This document shows positions 51,501-61,141 of a DNA stretch of 64,000 nucleotides, piece by piece. The DNA is taken from positions 3,126,728-3,190,727 of the forward strand of contig NZ_SJPG01000001.1 in assembly GCF_007859715.1 (NCBI RefSeq), written 5' to 3'. The translations under genes were made by a program, and so were the position numbers. Positions within the stretch are counted from its first letter, which is position 1; every line of letters begins with the position of its first letter. The notes under the pieces were generated by a model, which worked only from the letters and a program-made list of their open reading frames with translations, had not been told where the DNA came from and searched no databases. This DNA is from Rubinisphaera italica (lineage in GTDB: Bacteria; Planctomycetota; Planctomycetia; Planctomycetales; Planctomycetaceae).

Positions 51501-54500
51501 CGACGATCACGCCAAGTCTGACATTGGAAGTGATGGCGACCGAAGCTGGATCACCGGGCTTATCAAGCATTGCAACCGTTACGATTCAGTTCAGTGAAGC
51601 CCAGCCACTGGTTCAGGATGATTATGAGGTTATGCAGGCCGGGACCTGGATCACAATCGATCTGCTCGCCAATGATCTGGGCTGGGAGGGGATCGAATTA
51701 TCGATCAGTGAACTGGCTGGCGAACTGACACCTGAGGTATCCGTTGCACTGACCTACGGCACAGTGGTCTTGCAGCCGAAAGTCTCGGAGGCACTGCTCA
51801 ATGAATTTACGGTCGCCGGAGGACTGGCGACCTGGGGATCCCTGCGGAACTATGTGAATGATCGTTTTGGAGATGATGATCTCAACTCGATCGATTGGTT
51901 TGACGAGTCACTCGACTGGACCGGGGAAGAAGACCCGCTGGCCGAAGTCGAATTTGACAAGCAGGACAATGGTTTTGATTCCTATTATCGCCAGCTCGGA
52001 AATCCGCAGGATCGCGGAAAATATGTCCTGTATTACGTCAGCCATGATCCCAATACCACGGGTCAGGAAACTTTCGATTATTCTGTGACGGATGCTGACG
52101 GACGCACCGCCACGGCCTGCGTGACCATTGAGATTGTCGATGGAGCTCCCGTTACCAATGCCCCTCCAGTACCCGTTGCGGATGCCTATACCGTCGCCAC
52201 AGATCAGGTGCTGGAAGTCGCATTTGCAGAATATGGTCTTCTGAAGAATGATGTGGATCGGGACGGAGATTCCCTGCAGGTGACATTGGTCAGCGGACCG
52301 CTCAATGGTCAACTGACCCTTCAGAGTGATGGGACATTTAGTTACACACCAGATGCTGGTTTCAGCGGGTTCGACAGTTTTCAGTACACGGTTAACGATG
52401 GCACGAATTCCGACACCGCTCCGCAGACCGTTCAGCTGTTGGTCTCAGAGGAATTGTTGATCCCAGATCCACTGGCCATCAATGTGAATGTGGGGACGAC
52501 GGCCTGGATTGATCCTCTGGCCGATCTGGAATTGGAATTTGACACTCCTGGTTCCTTGCAGTTGATCGATGTTTCAGGAGGCGTCTCGGGAACGGCGGTT
52601 GTGGCTTATGCCGTGCCGATCTCGCTGCAGACGCAATATGAAAGTTCCGGAGGAGATCAGCGACATGGATCGCTGGAGACGTTTATCAGCACTCACTATG
52701 GAACCCTCGAAGACTACATTCGCAGCTACGGATCCAGTGACGATGCTCTGGCGCTCGGGATTTCTTATACCAACAACTCACTGGCAGCCGGTCAAACCGA
52801 AGACTTGACTTACGTCTTGAGAGACGCACAGGGACATCTTCTGTTTGGAACGTTGACGGTGACCGGAGTCGCAAGCAGTAACTCGGCTCCGGTTGCAGGT
52901 GATGATGATCTCATTGTGGAACGCGATGGCTTCCTCCGCTTTGATCCGCGTGACCTGGACACGGATGCCGATGGAGACACTCTTGTTTTCACCATTCTGG
53001 ATGAACCGCAACACGGCACGTTGACGGAACAGATTGATGGAAGCCTGGTTTATCGTCCCGACCTGGGATACGAGGGGATCGAGACACTGACTTATGAGGT
53101 CAGCGATGGAGTTCTGAGTGATACGGGTACGATCACGATCACCGTCCGGCATGGCATTACCACAAACAATGCTCCCGTCCTGGCAGATCAAGCGGTCAAC
53201 CTCAGTGAAGACGCAACGCTGGGGACGACGGTTGTTGTCGGAAATCTGGCCAGCGATGCCGATCTGGATACGCTGACCTATCGAATCGCTTCCGGGAACA
53301 GTGCGGGATTGTTTGCGATTGATTCCACAACCGGAGAAATCACGTTAGCCAGCACGGATAGCCTCGACTGGGAAACGACCGATAGTTATACGCTGATGGT
53401 CGAAGTGACTGATGATGGGTTCCCGAATGTTACGACCTCTGCTGAGTATCTGATTACGATTCTTGATGCGAACGACGCACCGATTGTGACAACTGAGACG
53501 TTCATCCTCTCGGAAGATGCGATCAATGGAACTATCGCAGGAACAGTTTCTGGTACAGAAGCCGATGCGGGGCAGTCTCTCGCTTACAGCATCACGGCTG
53601 GCAATACGAATAACACCTTTGCGATTGATACCACAACAGGAGAGATTACTCTCACAGATGCGACTCAACTGCAGTATGGCACGAATTACTCTCTGACAGT
53701 TCAGGCGACTGATGACGACGCCATCACTCCTCTCTCAGGTACAGGAACGATCACCATTCTGGTGGCGGGCGTTGGCGGAAATGCCAACTCGGCTCCTGTG
53801 CTGAACGATGACTCCTTCACCATTGATGAAGATACCGCAGGAGGATCGCTCGTCACCACACTCTCAGCCAGTGATGCCGATACGGGGGACACCTTGTCGT
53901 ACCACATTGTTTCCGGCAATGAATATGGAGATTTTCAGCTGGACGCGGCGACCGGTGCCCTGACAGTCACCCCCCATGCTCCCCTCGATTTTGAGACCAT
54001 CTCAACTTATACGCTCGTCATTGAAGTCCGAGATAACGGCCTCCCTGCCCTGACCGACACGGCGACCATTACCATCACTTTAGATGATGTCAATGAAGCC
54101 CCCATCATTCTCACTGAGACACTCACGATGCTGGATGATCTGGAGCAGAACGATGCCGTAGGCAAGATTCTCGCTACGGATGTTGATGCCACAACGACAC
54201 TCACTTACGCGATTGTGTCAGACAGCTCTGGTGGGGTATTTGCGATTGATGCGAATACCGGCGAGGTGACTGTGGCCTCCGCCACGCCAGGCTTCGATGC
54301 CGAAACAACACCCGAATATACCCTGGAAATTCAGGTCAGCGATGGGACAAATTCAACCACGAAAACTGTGATGATCGAGGTTGTTGAGCAGACCAAAACC
54401 GCTGCCCAGAAAACACTCGAAGAACTGCTCGGCTATGCGACTTTTGCCGAGGATGTTCTGGAGACCCCTGTCACCTTGCCAGGACTGGGACTGATTCCCG

Positions 54501-57500
54501 AGTTTGAATCGGCAGAACTTGGAGATTATCTGCCCGATTTCATCAGCGAATGGACGCTCGCCGAAACGTATCCGGGGACATCCTCGGTTGGGCTGACAAC
54601 CACGTCCCTGGACGAAACTCTGGCTCCCGAACTGATAACATTCACGATCGGGACACTCAGTATCGATCAGGTGATTGATGGAGATCGGACCTCGACCGGT
54701 AGTTATACCGATGCCGATAACTGGACCTATACGGAAACTGTCGATCGGCTGATCACCTGGACCTTGTCCTACGACGAAGACGAAAATGACCCCGATGACC
54801 TCGAACTGACAGCTACTCGCACACGTGCCGACCAGTTCAGCTGGACCATTGAAATGATTGCCGGTGTCTTCTCTTACACACTCGAACGCATTCGTTCTAC
54901 TGAGGCCATGCGGGAAGACACCTTTGTGTATAACCTCTCCGGTCAAACGTCCACAACGGATGAAGACGGCTGGGTCAGCACATTGCTGGTTGGAAACTCG
55001 ACCGATCCCAATCTGCCCAGTACCTACCACGCGACTGGAACACAAAGCTTTACTCTCGATGCAACAGGCTCTCGGGATGAAACAGGCTCCACTCCCGTTG
55101 TAGTCGACTCTTACGATCTGGAAATGAGCGTCAGTGGCGATTACGAGTACGTCACCACGATCTCAACCCATTCGCCACTTGAGGGGGGAACAGAGCCCAG
55201 TTCCCTGATAGTTTCCACCGACAGTGCCTCCGGGCAAGCCGAGTGGTCTTTTGTGGGAAGTCGCACGGAAACCGGCGATGGCACCGACCTGACCAGCTTC
55301 GATGAAAGTTATTCCTACACGGGATCCGGTGACGATACCTACGAACTCGTATCCGATGGAACCTTCGATGAACTGGAGACAAAGCCAGAAACCCTCACTC
55401 TCATTATCGATGAAGAGACCGAAGAAACCGAGGATGTCGATTACGATGTGACCACCCACCTTATCGGAACGACATTCTTCTCCGATAGCGGCACCGCTCA
55501 CTTTGAGTTTGAACTGGAAGCCGAGCAGCATCGCGATGCCCAGGGAGTCGAGAGTGAATTGATTGATGTCACCTACATGGGGGATGGGACTTCCAGCTTT
55601 GAAATTGACGATCAAACCACGACCTTCATCTCCAGTGTGGATGTGGTCACGGGCGACATCACCGAAATGACGCTTACCGATCTGATCCGGGAAACGGGAT
55701 CTCTGAATTACTTTGTCGGAAGTGCCAACGGAATCGATGCAGCAACCGGCAGCAGTGAATTGACCACGCAGGGAGCATCGAGTGGTTCAGCCTCTTCATA
55801 CTACGCTGAGAGCGGCAGCAGTACGTTCGAGTACGATCTCACCACTGACATCAATGTCTATGAAGATGTACTTCGCGATGAGAATGACGCCATCATCAGC
55901 AGTCATCTCGTGTTGACTTCGCACGATCGGTTACGAACGGCCACACCAGATGGTCAGGCCGACACCTATCTCCTGACCGACTTCCGCACGGCTTCTCGGG
56001 ATGGGGCAACCGATACCGGTTCCTTCGACACCTATTTCGATGCCTCCGGTCATACCGAAACACTCACTTATTATTATGAGAAATTTACACCACAGGAGTT
56101 GAATGAAGTCGACGGGAACGGCGATCCTCTGTCAATAACGACCGCGACTGAAACCGTTTACGATTACAGCAGCGGCACCGACAGCTGGTCATCGATCTCG
56201 ACCTCTGATGGCGATTTTGAAATCAATGCCGACACCGGCTACAGCCGGATCACGACCGAATCCACCTACGACGATCAAAGCTCAGGTTCCTACGATTATG
56301 CGACCGGCTTTGAATCCGACATCTCCAACTCGACCTTCACTCACTATCTGCCGGAAGGAGCCGACCCGGGCGATCCGCTGGAGCACGATATCGCGAGTGT
56401 GACTCAGCACGAGAAGTTTATTGAAGGAACGCTCGATCTGACCGATCCCGCCAGCCTGGCTTCCGGGACGACATCTGCGGTCGATCTGGATGGTAATCCC
56501 GTCACGACCGGCCCGGTCAGCTGGTCCAGCTCGGCTTCCGGTAATGGACTCTTTGAGGTCATCACACAGACCTTCGATGTCGATGACGATGGCACCATCG
56601 AAGAGGGAGAGCAGCAAGCGACGACCCGCATCGAATCTTACGATGAATACGCCTCCGGCAATCCCCGCGATGTCAACGGCGATCCCATCACCGGAGCTGG
56701 TGTTTTCACTTCCTATCTGCTCAATATCACCGCTACAGATGAAGACAACACCGATCCAGAACTCGATATCAATACTTCAAACTTCGAATCATACTGGGAA
56801 TCGGGAATCCTGCAGTCCATCGAAGATGCCCACGGCTTTGTCGATCTGGAAATTACCGATGTCCAGACCACTGAAACCGACTGGGAAGACGAACTGGCTG
56901 AATTGCTTGAGCCGCAGGCTCTGCGAACACTCCCCGAACCGGAACCGGAACCCGAAGCCCCTGAACCTGAACCAGCCGACACAGCCGTCGTCACGCTGAT
57001 TTCTGACGACTATTACCGCTTTGATGACATCTACAACTACAGCTACGAATCCGTCACCGGCAGCAGCTATACTGAACGAGGTGTCGGCAATCAGAACCGG
57101 GTGCATTACGCGACCGGTCAAGGAGAAGCCGGACTGAACAGTCAATCGCACAGCTGGTACCTGGAAACGCTCTCGGTCGATGAAGACGAAACCATCGATG
57201 CCTATACCGAGAGTGGAGTGACCGATACGACAATCGGCATCCGCAATTCCAGCGAGTCGCTCCGTTCTGTGGAAGACTCCATAACGCAGGAATCGCTGAT
57301 CATCCCCGATACCGCGATCACGTTCAACTACCAGTCGGGTGATCGTGAAGTGATGAGTTCCAGTTTCAAAGCCTCGACCGGCTTCTCATCACTCGAAAAT
57401 CAGTTCTCATCCGCTCACACCGTCGCCAGCAAGCCCCCCAAGGTGGTCAACCAGCAGACCGGCGAACTCGAAGCGGATCCCGCAGCCGATGCCGACGGCT

Positions 57501-60349
57501 ACATCTACGAAACCACCACCGGAGCTTCCGCCAGCGTCCTGGAATCGGGCACGACGAACTATCAGTCTCGGGAGAATTATCGAAAAGACCACCATGCCCT
57601 GGTCAGCAGCGGCGGCTACGATGTTAATGAAAGCAGCGTCATCCTCCCGATTGTCGAAGAATCCCACCAGACACAAAATGCCTGGTCCAATGGCACCGAG
57701 GGGTATTATTTTGCCGCAGGATCTGCCACAACAGCCGTCGATGACCTCGTCACCTCTTCGAGCTATTCCCGAAACGACATCCCCTTCTCGACCGATTTCA
57801 GCACCCACGACAGCAACTCGACTTCAAGCAGTGGAAACGACTCGACCACCAGCGTCAGCCATGTCGAAACCACCACGACCGAGACGATGACCTCCGAAAG
57901 CTCATCCCAATCCCGCAGCGGCAAGGATGACCAGGGTCGCCCGTTTGCAGATTCCGGGACTTACGAGCAATTTGATCGGAACACAACCGAACTGGTCATC
58001 GATTATGGACATCTGATCGACACGCAAGGCAGCCACGAACTTCCCACGTTTTACGATAACGAAACGTTTGAATCGATTGATTACAAATCGAATGCGATTT
58101 CGACAAACCGTTTCAGCCTGACAAATGGCGTCCGAAATTCGCAGTCTCAGAATGAACGAACCACATCCAGCGGCTACTCGATGACGAAGGAAGGCACGGG
58201 GCGGAATCGTGCGTTTGAAATCGTCTTCATGAACACCGATGGTCAGGTCGGGTTGGATATTGCGTTTGGCTCTTACAATCAGTCTTCCGCATTCTGGCTT
58301 ATTAAGGAGGAAACCCGGAATAACAATGGTCGAGTCGATCACCACTCCAAAGAAGACTCGTCTTTCAATCAGACATCTCGGAATAATATACATAAGTTTA
58401 CCCAACTGCTCTCAAGTTCTCCCGGCACCTATGTGAATTCCGTCTCAGGCACAAAAACCCGGACACTGACCAGCTATCTCGACAAAGAAGTTTATCTTTC
58501 CAACTACACGGGCGGCCAGAATCAGATTCACATCAAAGATGGTTATCAGGTCGGTTCCAAAGATGACGTTATCTACCAGATGAAGCAGGTCGATGATCCT
58601 GGTTCTGCCGGGGGGCCGAATATAGTCACGCTGCTGCCGACAACAACGGTCGATACCGAATATTCCTTCGGCGGTGATTTTGACGGCACCGGCTCCATCG
58701 ACGCCGGGGGAACGGTCAACTGGACCAGTGTGACCAGTGAAGCGCGCAGCAACGGAAACGTCACCCCAGGCAACAGCGACTGGGACGCCAGTCTGACGTT
58801 GGAGGATTATCTGGGCAGTGGGTTTGGTGGCGTGTATGCTTACATACCGGTCGATGCTTCTCAGGATCTCATTCAACTGTGGCAAAACGATTTCCAGGCT
58901 CCCATTCTGGACGGCCTCCAGCAAGTCGATCCACACACCCCCGAACACGCCGGAGGCCGGACTAACGATACGCAGTTCGTGACCGAACAATCCAACGGCA
59001 ACCACAACACCAACTACCAACTCAATGGGGCATACCAGAACCTCGACCCCAACACGACCATCGACTTCGAAACCCCCTGGGGATTGCTTTCGGGTCTGAA
59101 GAATACGGAAGAAACATCTAGCAGCGAACCCGATTCAGAACCAACCGCAGGCGAAGGCACCGAGGGCGAGGAATGTGATTGTGCGTGTGGAGAAGGACTA
59201 TCGCCTACACTCACTGCAATTCACACCTACGAAATCTGGGACGATGCCGGCACACCCGATTTCCCGGATGACGATGTCCTCATCGGCTACGCCGTCACTG
59301 AATTCTATGGGGAGCCATGGGGAAACACGACCATCTATGACATGGATGGAAACGAAGTCGAGCCAGATGAAAACGGCGAATATCCACCCCAGTATAACGC
59401 CCAAAATAGCGACTGGAGATTGATCAACGCGGAGAATTTCAGCACAGTCGTTAATGCACTGGCCAACGAGAAACATCTGGCCGAACCGAAGGAGCCGGAG
59501 TATCAGATCAGCCAAATAGTATCTGCAATTACAAATTTTGCTGGTCAAGCTGCACAATTTTACGTTACTGGGCAAATTCCTCTGACATCTGTCAAGGACT
59601 TCTCAGTAAATCCTTACAATCCTTTTCAATCCGAATTAGAAATCTACAGCATAATATCATCATACTTTTTTGGTCATGAAACTTACTCTGAAAATGACGG
59701 AGATGGTACACCAGACGGTTTCGGGCGTGATGGAGTAATTGGTGGATTTACGGGGCCAATTTACAATCGAATTTCTCCGCCAGATCCTTCACTTTATGAT
59801 AGAAATGTAACTGGCGGACGGGGAACGTTTTATTATGATTCTGTATACGGCCCATTTGATAATTTCCTATTAGGTGTACCATTAAACCGAGACGCATCTG
59901 GCAATGAGGCAACTGCTACGGATGAGGCATTAAGAGGAACATTTGATGCGGTATTTTGGGCGTTGCCCAATATTCTAAAACGTGCAAATAAGTTAAGAAA
60001 TGTAAACAAATGTAATAATGCTTCATTACCAAATCCGGCACACAATGCAGCCAACGCAAATAAATTAAGCATTCATCTCAGAAATCAAGAAATATATGGT
60101 AAAGCTGGTTCCAAAACTTTACAAAACGGGCGAATCCGATATTACGGACCAATCAGTCCTGCCACTAAACCGGGTATTATGTCAGGAAGGAGAGTAGTAA
60201 AAGAGTGGGATCCAGTAACTGGTCGTACTCGTGTTTGGAATGAAACGCTTGATCATAATGGGAGAGTAATAATAGTACGACCACAAACAGAAGGCCCTAA
60301 AATACACTATATATTTGACCGTGATGGAAATTTATTAGAAAGTTTCTAA
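45530..60349 (+). CDS. Giant LEPR-XLL surface protein with Ig-like/cadherin repeats and polymorphic-toxin tip
   Basis: 4939 residues. Residues 1-50: basic leader (WVSRFGKLPRRRLRRMRRP) closing in LETRQLLSA, the LEPR-XLL type sorting head of planctomycete surface proteins. ~155-1505: ten Ig-like repeats of ~135 residues, each with NQAP at the start, DPLANDSDPEGT, and a Tyr-rich insert (TIDDYVNSYYGSWDYYFQNY). ~1510-2025 and ~2545-2950: cadherin-type repeats with FEINANTGEI motifs. ~2955-4540: a Ser/Thr/Asp-rich stalk. Residue ~4545: CDCAC. ~4548-4939: variable tail ending in GRRVVKEWDPVTGRTRVWNE, HNGRV, and KIHYIFDRDGN. This tail resembles C-terminal polymorphic toxin modules (possibly the type 24 class, from memory). 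The protein should be exported and tethered outside the cell, delivering the tip on contact. Start ATG 45530 with AAGG about 9 bases upstream. The stop overlaps the next ATG. Confidence 0.85.
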   Translation: MLLRHWLDLLPVKLSWVSRFGKLPRRRLRRMRRPAPFHVAADVLETRQLLSATAVDDQFSVQYDPDTTALELAILANDLGVTTETVSLIDGTGAAVSVLTGAWGELEVRDNGVDPLAILYDPTDGYEATFSFDYQLSDGTNTTTASVELAVDGELAPLAIADAVTVVAGDAVSIDPLSNDADPEGTPLTLISVSGGTAGTASLTRFIPPSLASEYQGYQYEYSTIDDYVNSYYGSWSDYFQYYGNPTDDRMVVEYVSTDTTFQGDEILSYVVEDAAGWQSTGTIIVTVLANQAPLTANDTASVVAGESVYVDPLANDSDPEGTQLTLISVSSATAGTVAVTRYIPPALAAEYEMNGSEYATIDDFVDSWYMGWDYYFQNYGNPADNRMVVEYSSTDPNYSGTDTFTYVVEDAAGIQSTGTVTITVTANQTPSTVNDTVTVNAGEVVTLDPLTNDSDPEGTSLTLLSVTGAAEGTVAIVRYVPPSLQNEYQSSGGEYGSLDDYVQYSYGSWESYFQYYGNPADDRFIVQYTSTNPSFTGDDLFTYTVEDAAGLQSTGTVTVTVLGNQAPTAIADTVQVIAGGTVKFDPLVNDSDPEGSVLKLISAAGATYGTVALARVVSASLQSEFDYEAQYGYYTTIDDYVSSYYGGWDNYYQYYFYGDPADINRFELRYVSTDPLFSGDDTFTYVVEDAVGLQSIGTVTVQVQPNQAPLTSADSASVVAGDSVSIDPLANDNDPEGTSLTLLSVTGALEGTSVVTRYIPPALASEYESYTYEYATIDDYVNSYYGGWDYYFQNDGNSADNRMIVKYTSTNSAFSGQEVLAYTVADADGIQNTGSITITVIGNQAPTVIDDIYSVLPGESVILNLLDNDSDPEGSALSLISISTPNGGVISQQPDVSQSIWDDWINNGQYYGYGSFEDYYNSYYNYDGNQPLQYKSVYTPNAGFSGDDLFTYVVADAFGVQSTGSVTVSVQANQAPIAVNDSYNVLPGESVTLDLLANDSDPEGHALTIQSIDSPAGGTVSLAPDVSQSIWDDWINNGQYYGYSSFEDWYNSYYNYEGQQPLLYQYVYTPNTGFGGADTFNYTVVDSQGATSTGSVTVNVAGNQAPTVVDDSYNISSGESVTLDLLANDSDPEGHALAIQSIDSPTGGTVSLAPDVSQFIWDNWSDYGQYDGYGSFEDWYNSYYNYEGQQPLTYQYVYTPNIGFGGADTFNYTVVDSQGATSTGSVSVNVAANQAPVTVDDTATVVAGESVTIDPISNDSDPESGALTLISVSGATAGTATLVRYIPPALASEYQNYIHEYATIDDYVNSYFGSWDSYFHTYGNPADNRMIVQYSSTNLGFSGTETLTYVVKDSQTAQSTGTITVTVQPNQAPVATPDDVIVNANESVTFDPLANDSDPEGTPLTLISISAGSAGTATLIRYIPPSLQSDYDMNGSGYATIDDFVDSWYMGWDYYFQNYGNPADDRMVVEYVRTNPTVAGNDTLTYVVADAVGNQSTGTINVTLLGDTPPSFDDPGYQFTLAENSADGTSVGFVSATDPDPAQTLSYTITTGNDAGAFVIDSVTGELTVADFSLLDFEVTPSFELLVSATNTYGISATATVAISLTDEDDPLHVLDVTWSISELANSGDIVGTITVAQPNAGVSYTYAITSGNEAGNFDIDAATGVVTVSSTATLDYETSPSHELAITVTSSETETVTSTATVNLIDVNESPGFDQSSYSFSLPEHSSAGTLIGQVTASDVDAGDQLTYSLVSDDDAALFEINANTGEISLAAGANLDYESGITSYTATVQVTDAGTPGLIDTTTITLQITDIIETLTFSEPGYVFEFLENTSTDQAIGFVNASGSSGGSLLSYSLTPGEDAELFEIDANTGELTFASGMVLDFESGITSYTVTVHVTDGGSPALTDTATVTVNITDVDENPVFENFIASIVISDQTENGTVIGQVTAIDPDAAQVGISYAITGGTGQSAFTINSATGEIQVSDNSSFDATITPSLTLEVMATEAGSPGLSSIATVTIQFSEAQPLVQDDYEVMQAGTWITIDLLANDLGWEGIELSISELAGELTPEVSVALTYGTVVLQPKVSEALLNEFTVAGGLATWGSLRNYVNDRFGDDDLNSIDWFDESLDWTGEEDPLAEVEFDKQDNGFDSYYRQLGNPQDRGKYVLYYVSHDPNTTGQETFDYSVTDADGRTATACVTIEIVDGAPVTNAPPVPVADAYTVATDQVLEVAFAEYGLLKNDVDRDGDSLQVTLVSGPLNGQLTLQSDGTFSYTPDAGFSGFDSFQYTVNDGTNSDTAPQTVQLLVSEELLIPDPLAINVNVGTTAWIDPLADLELEFDTPGSLQLIDVSGGVSGTAVVAYAVPISLQTQYESSGGDQRHGSLETFISTHYGTLEDYIRSYGSSDDALALGISYTNNSLAAGQTEDLTYVLRDAQGHLLFGTLTVTGVASSNSAPVAGDDDLIVERDGFLRFDPRDLDTDADGDTLVFTILDEPQHGTLTEQIDGSLVYRPDLGYEGIETLTYEVSDGVLSDTGTITITVRHGITTNNAPVLADQAVNLSEDATLGTTVVVGNLASDADLDTLTYRIASGNSAGLFAIDSTTGEITLASTDSLDWETTDSYTLMVEVTDDGFPNVTTSAEYLITILDANDAPIVTTETFILSEDAINGTIAGTVSGTEADAGQSLAYSITAGNTNNTFAIDTTTGEITLTDATQLQYGTNYSLTVQATDDDAITPLSGTGTITILVAGVGGNANSAPVLNDDSFTIDEDTAGGSLVTTLSASDADTGDTLSYHIVSGNEYGDFQLDAATGALTVTPHAPLDFETISTYTLVIEVRDNGLPALTDTATITITLDDVNEAPIILTETLTMLDDLEQNDAVGKILATDVDATTTLTYAIVSDSSGGVFAIDANTGEVTVASATPGFDAETTPEYTLEIQVSDGTNSTTKTVMIEVVEQTKTAAQKTLEELLGYATFAEDVLETPVTLPGLGLIPEFESAELGDYLPDFISEWTLAETYPGTSSVGLTTTSLDETLAPELITFTIGTLSIDQVIDGDRTSTGSYTDADNWTYTETVDRLITWTLSYDEDENDPDDLELTATRTRADQFSWTIEMIAGVFSYTLERIRSTEAMREDTFVYNLSGQTSTTDEDGWVSTLLVGNSTDPNLPSTYHATGTQSFTLDATGSRDETGSTPVVVDSYDLEMSVSGDYEYVTTISTHSPLEGGTEPSSLIVSTDSASGQAEWSFVGSRTETGDGTDLTSFDESYSYTGSGDDTYELVSDGTFDELETKPETLTLIIDEETEETEDVDYDVTTHLIGTTFFSDSGTAHFEFELEAEQHRDAQGVESELIDVTYMGDGTSSFEIDDQTTTFISSVDVVTGDITEMTLTDLIRETGSLNYFVGSANGIDAATGSSELTTQGASSGSASSYYAESGSSTFEYDLTTDINVYEDVLRDENDAIISSHLVLTSHDRLRTATPDGQADTYLLTDFRTASRDGATDTGSFDTYFDASGHTETLTYYYEKFTPQELNEVDGNGDPLSITTATETVYDYSSGTDSWSSISTSDGDFEINADTGYSRITTESTYDDQSSGSYDYATGFESDISNSTFTHYLPEGADPGDPLEHDIASVTQHEKFIEGTLDLTDPASLASGTTSAVDLDGNPVTTGPVSWSSSASGNGLFEVITQTFDVDDDGTIEEGEQQATTRIESYDEYASGNPRDVNGDPITGAGVFTSYLLNITATDEDNTDPELDINTSNFESYWESGILQSIEDAHGFVDLEITDVQTTETDWEDELAELLEPQALRTLPEPEPEPEAPEPEPADTAVVTLISDDYYRFDDIYNYSYESVTGSSYTERGVGNQNRVHYATGQGEAGLNSQSHSWYLETLSVDEDETIDAYTESGVTDTTIGIRNSSESLRSVEDSITQESLIIPDTAITFNYQSGDREVMSSSFKASTGFSSLENQFSSAHTVASKPPKVVNQQTGELEADPAADADGYIYETTTGASASVLESGTTNYQSRENYRKDHHALVSSGGYDVNESSVILPIVEESHQTQNAWSNGTEGYYFAAGSATTAVDDLVTSSSYSRNDIPFSTDFSTHDSNSTSSSGNDSTTSVSHVETTTTETMTSESSSQSRSGKDDQGRPFADSGTYEQFDRNTTELVIDYGHLIDTQGSHELPTFYDNETFESIDYKSNAISTNRFSLTNGVRNSQSQNERTTSSGYSMTKEGTGRNRAFEIVFMNTDGQVGLDIAFGSYNQSSAFWLIKEETRNNNGRVDHHSKEDSSFNQTSRNNIHKFTQLLSSSPGTYVNSVSGTKTRTLTSYLDKEVYLSNYTGGQNQIHIKDGYQVGSKDDVIYQMKQVDDPGSAGGPNIVTLLPTTTVDTEYSFGGDFDGTGSIDAGGTVNWTSVTSEARSNGNVTPGNSDWDASLTLEDYLGSGFGGVYAYIPVDASQDLIQLWQNDFQAPILDGLQQVDPHTPEHAGGRTNDTQFVTEQSNGNHNTNYQLNGAYQNLDPNTTIDFETPWGLLSGLKNTEETSSSEPDSEPTAGEGTEGEECDCACGEGLSPTLTAIHTYEIWDDAGTPDFPDDDVLIGYAVTEFYGEPWGNTTIYDMDGNEVEPDENGEYPPQYNAQNSDWRLINAENFSTVVNALANEKHLAEPKEPEYQISQIVSAITNFAGQAAQFYVTGQIPLTSVKDFSVNPYNPFQSELEIYSIISSYFFGHETYSENDGDGTPDGFGRDGVIGGFTGPIYNRISPPDPSLYDRNVTGGRGTFYYDSVYGPFDNFLLGVPLNRDASGNEATATDEALRGTFDAVFWALPNILKRANKLRNVNKCNNASLPNPAHNAANANKLSIHLRNQEIYGKAGSKTLQNGRIRYYGPISPATKPGIMSGRRVVKEWDPVTGRTRVWNETLDHNGRVIIVRPQTEGPKIHYIFDRDGNLLESF
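46000..50045 (+). repeat. Ten tandem Ig-like domain repeats within the giant gene
   Basis: Units of about 400 bp begin at NQAP codons. Units 7 and 8 (near 48450-49240) are almost identical at the DNA level, including long exact stretches, which suggests recent duplication or gene conversion. Recombination here would change stalk length. Confidence 0.8.
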
Positions 60350-60612
60350 TGGAAATTAACATTCGTGATGTAAGAAATAAATTTGACGAATTAATCAATG
60401 GAACTGCATCTAGAGAAGATGCATCAGAATGGGCTCAGATTTTATACGATAATGATGAGAAAGAAACATTAACTATATTGACAGAAAATGGTAAGCACAA
60501 AGAAGTAGAAGTGATTAGAGATGCTTATCTGTTCCTCCTTGGGTGTGACATGAAAAACTCACCAAACGAATATTTATATGATATCACAGATATTCTTTTG
60601 AATAAGCCATAA
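60349..60612 (+). CDS. Putative immunity protein 1 (partner of the giant protein's toxin tip)
   Basis: 87 acidic residues (MEINIRDVRNKFDELINGTA). Its ATG shares a base with the stop of the giant gene (TAATG), so the two are co-translated. Small size, acidic character and this position are what immunity genes of polymorphic toxins show. No family recognised. Its codons are AT-rich like the toxin tip and unlike the stalk, so tip and immunity seem to have arrived together. Confidence 0.6.
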   Translation: MEINIRDVRNKFDELINGTASREDASEWAQILYDNDEKETLTILTENGKHKEVEVIRDAYLFLLGCDMKNSPNEYLYDITDILLNKP

Positions 60613-60634
60613 CACGGGTGCCGCAGGCTGACCT

Positions 60635-61141
60635 GGCGGACTTCGCAGGGTGGCCCGACCGAGTTTGTCGGTTGGGTGCTGAAAGCACATGATGTTTCAC
60701 CGTTCGCTCTCCATGCTTATTGAACGGCAATTGATCTTCAATCTCCAAACCGAGAGGTCCGTTCTGACGTTTTGTCGCTTGAGAACGTGACGAAGTCAAT
60801 CCGCTTCTCGTCGTCGACTCTGTGTTTGACTATTGGTTGACTTGGGGGATTGATGGACATCCCTCAAAATCAGAACCCGCAGGGTGGTTTCATCTCATCG
60901 CTCTGCGACCCAACCGACTAAATCGGTCGACGCATGGAATCACCTTTGGATCTGTTATCGAAGGTCTTCCAGTGACCCAATATCATTTTTGCACCCCGCG
61001 GAGAGTATTTCAGAGTACTGCCTTGAGGCACTCATTCCAAATCAAATGTTCTCAGGCACGTTTTTGCACCCCGAATCGACTCTAAGCTCGCTCAAATTCC
61101 TCCAAAAAACCTCTCCAAATATGCGCTTGGCTTGATTTCTG
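60635..61141 (+). repeat. Dispersed repeat, copy 2, between toxin cassettes
   Basis: CGCAGGGTGGCC opens it. The first ~120 bases recur at 63891-64000, and the last ~215 (60928-61141) recur at 18711-18938. It contains two inverted hairpins: CGACCGAGTTTGTCGGTTGGG at 60656-60676 and its near reverse complement at 60909-60929, each with an internal ACCGA...TCGGT stem. Short open frames inside it do not look like genes. It ends exactly where similarity to the giant protein's stalk begins. Confidence 0.75.

Noticed and set aside
53170..54380. Reading the giant protein as an ordinary large adhesin only
   Set aside because: Repeats alone fit an adhesin, but the duplicated stalk end with swapped tips and coupled small genes is not explained by adhesion.
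60584..60799. 71-codon leftward frame after immunity gene 1
   Set aside because: Lies inside the dispersed repeat and overlaps the immunity gene; no ribosome site and no domain pattern. More likely a repeat by-product.
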